From Nocardia carnea (GTDB taxonomy: Bacteria > Actinomycetota > Actinomycetes > Mycobacteriales > Mycobacteriaceae), in NCBI RefSeq assembly GCF_029868855.1, contig NZ_JARWOV010000240.1:1-33689 (forward strand): a DNA stretch of 33,689 nucleotides, given 5' to 3'. The position numbers and the translations under genes are program-made. The notes under the pieces were generated by a model. The model saw only the letters and a list, made by a program, of their open reading frames with translations, made no database searches and was not told the origin of the DNA. Below, in pieces: positions 24,992 through 30,825 of this stretch; the stretch's first letter is position 1, and the number at the start of each line of letters is the position of its first letter.

Positions 24992-25057
24992 TGAGCACTG
25001 CTCTCTGTTGCGAACAACGATCGCATCCTTATGCCGATAAGTCAAGAGCAGTGCTCT
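24992..25057 (-). promoter_or_regulatory. promoter with twin palindromic operators for the nitroreductase gene
   Basis: Palindrome 1 is AGAGCAGTGCTCT at 25045-25057, a perfect 6-1-6. Palindrome 2 is TGAGCACTGCTCT at 24992-25004, one mismatch. On the minus strand a -35 TTGACT (25045-25040), a 17-base spacer and a -10 GATCGT (25022-25017) lie between them. Palindrome 1 abuts the -35 and palindrome 2 covers the early transcribed region, a classic repression layout. Confidence 0.65.
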
Positions 25058-25174
25058 CGAATTCCCGCACCCGGCGGATCTGCCCAACTCGGCCCCGCCG
25101 GTGCGAGAGTTTGAGACGGTGGCGGAGGCGCCCGGCGGAAAGCGGGGCGCACCGAGTGAGTGAAGGAGAGTGCT

Positions 25175-26272
25175 GTGCAGGCCGCAGTTTTCTACGGAGG
25201 CGAACCCCGGCTGGTCGTCGAGGACATCCCGGTACCGCGACCCCAGCGTGGCGAGGTGCTGCTGCGGGTGACCGCCTGCGGGGTCTGCCATACCGACCTG
25301 CACGTTCTCCGGTCCGAGGTCAAGTTCCCGGCGCCCGCGGTGCTGGGTCACGAAGTTTCCGGAGTCGTCGAACAACTCGGCGAGGGCGTGGCGAATATCG
25401 CGGTGGGCGACAATGTGGTGTGCAGTTTCATCATGCCGTGCGGTGACTGCCGGCACTGTGTACGTGGAGCCGAGGACCTGTGCGAGAAATTCTTCGCGCA
25501 CAACCGGCTCAACGGCACCCTCTACGACGGCACGAGCCGGCTCACCCGTGCCGACGGGACACCGCTGGCCATGTACTCGATGGGTGGCCTGGCCGAATAC
25601 TGTGTCGTACCCGCCTCCGACGTTTTCGCCGTCCCCGCGGAGGTCGGCCTGGACGCGGTCTCGATCCTCGGTTGCAGCTCGTTCACCGCGCTCGGTGCGA
25701 TCCATACCGCCGAACTCGGTCTCGGTGACCGGATCGCGGTGGTCGCGGCGGGCGGTGTCGGCTCCTCGATCGTGCAATTCGCGGCGGCCGCAGGGGTCGC
25801 CCAGATCATCGCCATCGATATCAGCGACGAAAAGCTTTCCGCCGTAGCGAAACTCGGAGCGACCCATACGGTGAACTCACGCGCCGAAGACGCTGCGGCC
25901 CGGGTCCGGGAGCTCACCGGCGGCCACGGCGTAGACGTGGCCTTCGAGGCGCTCGGCAGTCCGGCCACCTTCGCGACGGCACTGGATATCCTCGACGACG
26001 GCGGCCGCGCCGTGGTGGTGGGTATCGCCCCCGCGGGCTCGACCGGCAGTATCGACCTGGCCCGGCTGGTCCGGCGCAAACTCCAGGTACTGGGCTCCTA
26101 CGGCGCCAAAGCCCGCACCGATATGCCCGCCCTGTTGCGGATGGTCGCCGCGGATACGGTCCGGCCGCAGGAGGTCATCACCCGCCGCTACCCGCTCGCG
26201 CAGGCCGACGAGGCGTACCAGGCGCTTGCCCGCGGTGAGATCGTCGGACGGGCGATCATCGAAATGTCCTGA
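25175..26272 (+). CDS. zinc-dependent alcohol dehydrogenase family protein
   Basis: Medium-chain dehydrogenase of 365 residues that oxidises an alcohol or reduces an aldehyde with NAD(P). The catalytic zinc site shows CGVCHTDLHVL and LGHEVSG. The structural zinc lobe has four cysteines in MPCGDCRHCVRGAEDLCEKF. The Rossmann fold has AAGGVGSSIVQFAAAAG followed by IIAIDISDEKL, whose Asp suggests NAD preference. GTG 25175 has AAGGAGAG just upstream; a GTG at 25160 would place that motif inside the gene. It is divergent from the nitroreductase gene and may share its regulator. The substrate cannot be read from sequence. Confidence 0.93.
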   Translation: MQAAVFYGGEPRLVVEDIPVPRPQRGEVLLRVTACGVCHTDLHVLRSEVKFPAPAVLGHEVSGVVEQLGEGVANIAVGDNVVCSFIMPCGDCRHCVRGAEDLCEKFFAHNRLNGTLYDGTSRLTRADGTPLAMYSMGGLAEYCVVPASDVFAVPAEVGLDAVSILGCSSFTALGAIHTAELGLGDRIAVVAAGGVGSSIVQFAAAAGVAQIIAIDISDEKLSAVAKLGATHTVNSRAEDAAARVRELTGGHGVDVAFEALGSPATFATALDILDDGGRAVVVGIAPAGSTGSIDLARLVRRKLQVLGSYGAKARTDMPALLRMVAADTVRPQEVITRRYPLAQADEAYQALARGEIVGRAIIEMS

Positions 26273-26333
26273 TGCCGGAGGCGACTCGCCGCGCCGACTA
26301 CCCGATCGAGGCGAATTTTCGCGGTCGAACGAG

Positions 26334-26345
26334 TAGCGTCGAGCC
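26334..26345 (+). promoter_or_regulatory. leaderless -10 hexamer for the GNAT gene
   Basis: TAGCGT at 26334-26339 lies 6 bases before ATG 26346. Confidence 0.5.
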
Positions 26346-26657
26346 ATGCCGACGGACGTCCGCAACAACACCGCAATGGAACGCTTCGAGATCACAGTCG
26401 ACGGCGAGGTCGCGGGCTACATCGAATATCAGGACACCGCCGGTGAACGGGCGTTCGTCCATACCGAGATCGACCCCCGCTTCGAGGGACAGGGCTATGC
26501 CCGCGATCTGGTGGAAGCAGCGTTGCACGCGACCGGCGCCGAAGGACTCGGCGCACTGCCGATGTGCCGGGTGGTCGGGCATTTCATCGAAACCCGGCCG
26601 CAGTACCTGTCGATGGTCCCGCACTGGGCCCGCGACCGGCTCGGGCTGCCGCAGTGA
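26346..26657 (+). CDS. small GNAT-fold N-acetyltransferase (YjdJ/NATD1-like)
   Basis: Protein of 103 residues, the length of the minimal GNAT class. MERFEITVDGEVAGYIEYQ forms the first strands, FVHTEIDPRFEGQGYARDLVEAAL contains the acetyl-CoA loop (EGQGYAR), and LPMCRVVGHFIETRPQYLSMV is the conserved C-terminus of this subfamily. The acceptor is unknown. It lies 73 bases after the alcohol dehydrogenase but has its own leaderless-type promoter. Confidence 0.88.
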   Translation: MPTDVRNNTAMERFEITVDGEVAGYIEYQDTAGERAFVHTEIDPRFEGQGYARDLVEAALHATGAEGLGALPMCRVVGHFIETRPQYLSMVPHWARDRLGLPQ

Positions 26658-26692
26658 TTCGCCTCGCCGGGTAGACGGGTGGCCGCGGTCCC

Positions 26693-27454
26693 TCAGTAGG
26701 CGGCGACCGCCCCGTCCAAGGCCTGCTGTAGATCCGTGCGCACGAGCCGGGTGATCTCGGCCGGGCGGGCCGGTAGCTCGGTGTGGGGGACGGTGAAATG
26801 GAAGCTCGCCGATTTCGCCTCCTCCTTGGTCGGCTCCACGGCGGGGTCGGCGCGCGGACCGTAACTCAGCCCGAGGCACAACAGTGCGGGGCGGACACCG
26901 AGCTTGACGGTGCGGAACGCGATATGCCCGATACCGGTGCCGACCGGCTGGACCTGCGCCGGGTCCACATCGTTGCAGGTGCCCTCCGGGAAGACGGCCA
27001 GGCTGTCGCCCTCGGCCAGGCGTTCGGCGCAGATATCCATCATGCGCTGCCCGGCGGCGTTCACCGCCCGCAATCCGTGATCGGTTCCGCGGAACACCGG
27101 GATTCCACCCATCATGTCGATCCGGCGCCGCAGTTTCTCCTCGACGAACAGTTCGTCCTTGGCCAGCACCCGGGTGCGTCCGATGACAGGCCGCAACTCG
27201 CTGCGCCACGCGGCCGCCGCCAGCGTGTAGGGATCCAGCCGGGAGAGGTGGTTGACCGCGATCAACAGCGGGGTCCGGGCGCGCACCAGTTCGCGGATGG
27301 CGGTGCGGGCCCCCTCGGCGTAACTGATCCGCGGCCGGTAACGCCGCCCCAGCAGGGCGTAGGCCCCCATCGCCTGGAGCCGGTTCTGCCGGTGCGCACG
27401 GTAGAAGTCGTAGACGTCGTCGCTGTTGCCGAGAAGCACCTCAGGGGGTCGCAT
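26693..27454 (-). CDS. PlsC-type 1-acylglycerol-3-phosphate acyltransferase family protein
   Basis: Protein of 253 residues that probably transfers an acyl chain to a lysophospholipid or related lipid at the inner membrane. Block I has the catalytic H-x4-D in AVNHLSRLDPYTLAAAAW, block II is GGIPVFRGTDHGLRAVN, block III is VFPEGTCND and block IV is RPALLCLGLSYGPR. There is no clear membrane helix, so it is perhaps peripheral. The start is supported by TAGAGT 7 bases upstream. It converges on the GNAT gene. Confidence 0.9.
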   Translation of the reverse strand: MRPPEVLLGNSDDVYDFYRAHRQNRLQAMGAYALLGRRYRPRISYAEGARTAIRELVRARTPLLIAVNHLSRLDPYTLAAAAWRSELRPVIGRTRVLAKDELFVEEKLRRRIDMMGGIPVFRGTDHGLRAVNAAGQRMMDICAERLAEGDSLAVFPEGTCNDVDPAQVQPVGTGIGHIAFRTVKLGVRPALLCLGLSYGPRADPAVEPTKEEAKSASFHFTVPHTELPARPAEITRLVRTDLQQALDGAVAAY

Positions 27455-27467
27455 ACGGCTGACTCTA
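27455..27467 (-). promoter_or_regulatory. leaderless -10 hexamer for the acyltransferase
   Basis: TAGAGT (minus strand, 27467-27462) lies 7 bases before ATG 27454. Confidence 0.5.
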
Positions 27468-27685
27468 CGAGCATGGGCGAGTCACGGCAGGCCGGAGGCG
27501 GCAGCGTGCACGGCCCACAGCCATCGCCATGAGCGAACGGGCCCCGCCGGCGGCGCCGCAGTGCTGTCCACACAGGGCCGGCGGCCCGCTCGCATCCCCT
27601 GGATACCGGTGCGCCGGGTTTGTTCGGATGGCCCGGACCCGACGCCCAGCCGAACAATGAGTGAAGCGAACAGGTGATCAGAGGG

Positions 27686-27718
27686 GCGCGATCGCGCAAT
27701 AACTGCGATGATGGCCTG
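27686..27718 (+). promoter_or_regulatory. 12-base palindrome and possible -10 before the yqgE-like gene
   Basis: GCGCGATCGCGC at 27686-27697 is a perfect palindrome. It ends 9 bases before GATGAT (27707-27712), a possible -10 that lies 6 bases before GTG 27719. It may be an operator between -35 and -10. Confidence 0.35.
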
Positions 27719-28378
27719 GTGGCGCAGGCAGATGACCCCGATGATCGCAAGACCCGGGGCGGCCGCGGTGGCGGGCACGAACCCGACCCTGGTCGTCGCG
27801 GTAGCCGGCAGGACGAGCAGGTGGTGCGGGCCGGCTCACTACTCGTTTCCTCGACCGACCTGGCCGAGCCCACCTTCCGCCGGACAGTTGTCTACATCAT
27901 CGAGCACAACGACGCGGGGACCCTGGGTGTGGTGCTGAACCGGCCCAGCGAGACCGCGGTGCACGATGTGCTGCCGCAGTGGAGCGAGGTCTGTGCGCAG
28001 CCGCGCACCCTGTTCGTCGGTGGTCCGGTCAAACGCGATGCCGCGCTGTGCCTGGGTACCGTCCGGGTGGGCGCGTCCATCGACGGCGTGCCCGGCCTGC
28101 GGCGCGTCGACGGCCGGGTGGTGCTGGTGGATCTGGATGCCGCCCCGGAGCGGATCGGGGAGCTGGTCGAAGGAGTTCGGATCTTCGCCGGATACGCCGG
28201 CTGGACCTTCGGTCAGCTGGACAGCGAGCTCGACAACGACGACTGGATCGTGGTCTCGGCGCTGCCCAGCGATCCGATCACCAGCCGCCGTACCGATATG
28301 TGGGCCGAGGTGCTGCGTCGGCAACCGCTGCCGCTGTCACTGCTGGCCACCCATCCGATCGAGGTGGAGCGCAACTAG
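27719..28378 (+). CDS. YqgE/AlgH family protein (Rv0038-like)
   Basis: Protein of 219 residues with a disordered, charged N-terminus of about 30 residues followed by the DUF179 fold. Hallmarks are VRAGSLLVSSTDLAEPTFRR, YIIEHNDAGTLGVVLNRPSE, LFVGGPVKRDAALCLG and FAGYAGWTFGQLDSEL, ending LRRQPLPLSLLATHPIEVERN. It is very close to mycobacterial Rv0038 as I recall it. Molecular function is not established; the pseudomonad relative AlgH has been linked to alginate regulation. GTG 27719 is chosen because Rv0038 begins in the same place and no ribosome-binding site supports the longer frame. The stop shares CTAG with the opposing remnant gene. Confidence 0.93.
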   Translation: MAQADDPDDRKTRGGRGGGHEPDPGRRGSRQDEQVVRAGSLLVSSTDLAEPTFRRTVVYIIEHNDAGTLGVVLNRPSETAVHDVLPQWSEVCAQPRTLFVGGPVKRDAALCLGTVRVGASIDGVPGLRRVDGRVVLVDLDAAPERIGELVEGVRIFAGYAGWTFGQLDSELDNDDWIVVSALPSDPITSRRTDMWAEVLRRQPLPLSLLATHPIEVERN

Positions 28379-28560
28379 ACACCGAGTTCCCCGTCCATGG
28401 ACGGCGGAGAGCAGGTTGTCCGGTGCGGATCGCCACGGCCCGGTAGCGAGAAAATCGTCTCCTCGGGAAACGAGAGGTCGAGTCCGCCGAGCACGATCCT
28501 GTCCCCTGAGGACTTCCGCGAGCCGGATGAGCGGATGGTCGGACTGCGCTCGTTGTCCAT
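28375..28560 (-). pseudogene. truncated ABC transporter ATPase remnant (DrrA-like)
   Basis: An open 61-codon frame reads SRKSSGDRIVLGGLDLSFPE and then ETIFSLPGRGDPHRTT. This aligns with the start of drug-export ABC ATPases (the pattern LRKSFGDRVVLDGLDLSVPE, then GTIFALLGPNGAGKTT). Where the Walker A GPNGAGKTT belongs, the remnant has GRGDPHRTT, without the catalytic Lys and the glycines. The frame stops 12 residues later, so at least 80 percent of the protein is missing. It lies 35 bases downstream of an EXLDI gene, a usual partner of such ABC genes. This is most likely a degraded gene fragment. Confidence 0.7.
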
Positions 28561-28595
28561 GGTGTTTCATCCGCGCGCGACGCATCCGGAGACGG

Positions 28596-29108
28596 TCAGA
28601 TATCGAGTTCTTCCACCTGGGGCCGATCGGCGATATCGGCGACCCGCCGGTACAGCTCGTCCGGAATCTTTCCCTTCAATTCCTCCAGCGTGTCGGTGAC
28701 GGTGAGCTGATAATCGCCCCAGTCCTGCTCGATACCGAGCATGCGCCGCCAGTTCTTCAGGTCGCGCAACCAGTTCTGCGATTCGGGATAGTCCGACCAG
28801 TTCGAATACTGCGCATGCAGGGCGTATTTGCCTTTCCGGCCGCGGAACACCCGCAGATGCTCCATTCGCTCGTCGCCGACATCGCGATATTCGCCCAGCA
28901 GCGCACCTTGGAATCGCACCTGCCGGACCCCGTTGTGCCCGACCCGCAACACCACCTCGTCATAACCCTCGAGCCGGCCTTCTTCCAGCTCGATGAACCG
29001 GCGCAGCGCGGTGACCACCGCACCGGACAGATTGCCGCCGACGAGCTCCTGGGCTCGCTGGAACAGGGGCAGATCGTCATCGGCGACGTAGATGGTCTTA
29101 TTCGGCAT
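28596..29108 (-). CDS. EXLDI family protein
   Basis: Protein of 170 residues starting MPNKTIYVADDDLPLFQRAQ and ending QVEELDI, the C-terminal signature that names the EXLDI family. The N-terminal 45 residues look like a ribbon-helix-helix or antitoxin-like segment (LSGAVVTALRRFIELEEGR). The middle is charged, with many aromatic residues (YSNWSDYPESQNW). In other actinobacteria these genes sit next to drug-type ABC transporter genes and a regulator; here only an ABC-ATPase stub remains downstream. Function unknown. The start is set by the promoter TATAGT 7 bases upstream. Confidence 0.9.
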   Translation of the reverse strand: MPNKTIYVADDDLPLFQRAQELVGGNLSGAVVTALRRFIELEEGRLEGYDEVVLRVGHNGVRQVRFQGALLGEYRDVGDERMEHLRVFRGRKGKYALHAQYSNWSDYPESQNWLRDLKNWRRMLGIEQDWGDYQLTVTDTLEELKGKIPDELYRRVADIADRPQVEELDI

Positions 29109-29144
29109 GAAACCCACTATATGTAGAAGTATACGTATAGGCAA
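29109..29144 (-). promoter_or_regulatory. strong promoter with palindromic operator for the EXLDI gene
   Basis: Minus strand: -35 TTGCCT (29144-29139), 17-base spacer, -10 TATAGT (29121-29116), then 7 bases to ATG 29108, so a leaderless mRNA is expected. The spacer carries the palindrome TATACGTATA (29130-29139), a good repressor site. Confidence 0.65.
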
Positions 29145-29394
29145 GTAATTGCTGTGAACCGCCGGAATTCCGTCCTCTAGCAGGGAAGATGCCTCCGACT
29201 GCGCACCACGACCATAGCTGCGGGTACCGGCACCGGCCAACCTCACCCGAGCCGGGTGATCCCCTACCCGGGTCTGCTCCTGGTTTCCTTGACCCGCAGC
29301 GCGGTGACCGATCGCCCGGCCACCGCGGCACGGCGGGACCGAGCCCGCCTCGTGCGCAACACCGGACACCAGAACAACCGACTTCCGTGAAATC

Positions 29395-29411
29395 CCCCGG
29401 CACAACCGGGG
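29395..29411 (+). promoter_or_regulatory. hairpin just upstream of the SDR gene
   Basis: CCCCGG (29395-29400) pairs with CCGGGG (29406-29411) across 5 bases, 22 bases before ATG 29434. It could be a leader structure. The rest of 29145-29394 shows no gene. Confidence 0.3.
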
Positions 29412-29433
29412 CCATGCCGTGAAAGGCGGGAGA

Positions 29434-30204
29434 ATGAAACACGTAGTCGTAGGCGGGACCGGACGAATCGGCTCGCAGGTGGTGCAGAAGCTGGCGGCCG
29501 CCGGCCACGAGGCCGTCCCCGCGGCACCCTCCACCGGGGTCGACATCATCACCGGGGAGGGTCTGGACGAGGTGCTGGCGGGCGCCGAGGTGGTGACCAA
29601 TGTGGCCAACTCGCCGACCTTCGACGAAGCCTCCCTGGATTTCTTCCGCACCTCGATGGACAACCTGCTCGCTGCGGGCGAGCGCGCCGGCGTGAAACAC
29701 CAGGTCGTCCTGTCGATCGTCGGGGTGGACAAGGTACCGCAACTGGACTACTACCGCGCCAAAGCGCGGCAGGAGCAGATGGTGAAGTGGGGTCCCACGC
29801 CGTACTCCGTTCTCCGGGCCACACAGTTCTTCGAGTTCATGGACTCGGTGCTGTCCTGGACTGCCGACGGCGACACCGTCCGCCTGCCCAGCACCCGCCT
29901 GCAACCGATGGCGGCCGGCGATGTCGTCGACGCGGTGGTCGAAGTCGCCACCCGCGCCCCGCTGCAGGGAATCCGCGATATCGCCGGACCGGAGGTCTTC
30001 GCATTGGACGAACTCGGCCGGATCACCCTCGCGGCACAGCACGACGACCGTCTCGTCGTCACCGACGAATCGGCCGGTATGTTCGCGGCCGTTCCCGACG
30101 ATGTGCTCCTCGCGGGCCCGGACGCCCGCCTGGCCGGTACGCACTACCGGGATTGGCTCCGCGACCGCTCCGCGAATCAGGGACGGGTGAACGCCGACAG
30201 CTGA
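29434..30204 (+). CDS. NmrA-like atypical SDR, NAD(P)-binding protein
   Basis: Protein of 256 residues. MKHVVVGGTGRIGSQVVQKL is the Rossmann nucleotide-binding start with GGTGRIG. YYRAKARQEQMVKWGPTPYSVLRATQFFEFM contains the Y-x3-K-like pair and the strand typical of NmrA/SDR_a5 proteins. PMAAGDVVDAVVEVAT is the conserved C-terminal lobe. It may reduce a small molecule or act as a redox sensor; the substrate is unknown. ATG 29434 has AAAGG and GGGAG upstream; a GTG at 29419 would put these inside the gene. It is divergent from the EXLDI gene and could share its regulator. Confidence 0.9.
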   Translation: MKHVVVGGTGRIGSQVVQKLAAAGHEAVPAAPSTGVDIITGEGLDEVLAGAEVVTNVANSPTFDEASLDFFRTSMDNLLAAGERAGVKHQVVLSIVGVDKVPQLDYYRAKARQEQMVKWGPTPYSVLRATQFFEFMDSVLSWTADGDTVRLPSTRLQPMAAGDVVDAVVEVATRAPLQGIRDIAGPEVFALDELGRITLAAQHDDRLVVTDESAGMFAAVPDDVLLAGPDARLAGTHYRDWLRDRSANQGRVNADS

Positions 30205-30456
30205 TTCCGGAGACCGCAGAGGCCGGCCGGCGCCCGACTGGCGGGCTGCCCCCGCCGGAGAGTGCGGACACAGAAGCTGCGTGCTGAGCGGCGACGCGCG
30301 CCCAGCAGCGGCCTCGGCACGGCGGGTTTCTGCCCTCGGAGTACCCGCTCTGCCCCGCGCGAACATCCCATTTCGTCGCCGACCCCCACTATGGCCGCGG
30401 AACATCGCTACCACGCCGCGACCCGGGCGACTCGACCGAGCCTGCGGGCCATGCGC

Positions 30457-30825
30457 TCAATACTTGCGGAAGCTGCTCAGCGCGTCACGAATCCGGGACA
30501 GCAGTATGGTGCGACCGCTGGAACGCGGCGGCTCCGGCGGCCACTGCACACCGTTGTCGCGGGCGAACGCGAGCGCGTCGGCCGCGGTGCCGGCCTTCGG
30601 GCGGCCGCGTGCCCAATCGATGTAGCGGGCGGTGAAATCCGGCCCGGTGGCGTGGGCCAGGGCGGGATAGTGCGCGGCGGTCTCCCGGGCACGTTTGCGC
30701 AGGAGCGCCTCCGCCGTGGCCTGTACCGCGGCCGGATCGAAACCGGGTGGTACGACTCCACCCGCCACCAGTGCGCGCACCAGTGCGGCCTGCCGGTCGG
30801 CCAGGCCGGAGCCCGGGCCGGTCAT
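30457..30825 (-). CDS. small DUF692-partner protein (SCO6045-like)
   Basis: Helical protein of 122 residues. LADRQAALVRALVAGGVVPP, FDPAAVQATAEALLRKRARE and TAAHYPALAHATGPDFTARY follow the pattern of the small partner proteins encoded beside DUF692 genes (the role played by MbnC, TglI or DUF2063 proteins), which recognise the peptide substrate. The ATG overlaps the last codons of the DUF692 fusion gene by four bases (ATGA, 30822-30825), so the two are translated together, as expected for subunits of one complex. The family assignment is by pattern recognition and would need a profile search. Confidence 0.8.
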   Translation of the reverse strand: MTGPGSGLADRQAALVRALVAGGVVPPGFDPAAVQATAEALLRKRARETAAHYPALAHATGPDFTARYIDWARGRPKAGTAADALAFARDNGVQWPPEPPRSSGRTILLSRIRDALSSFRKY

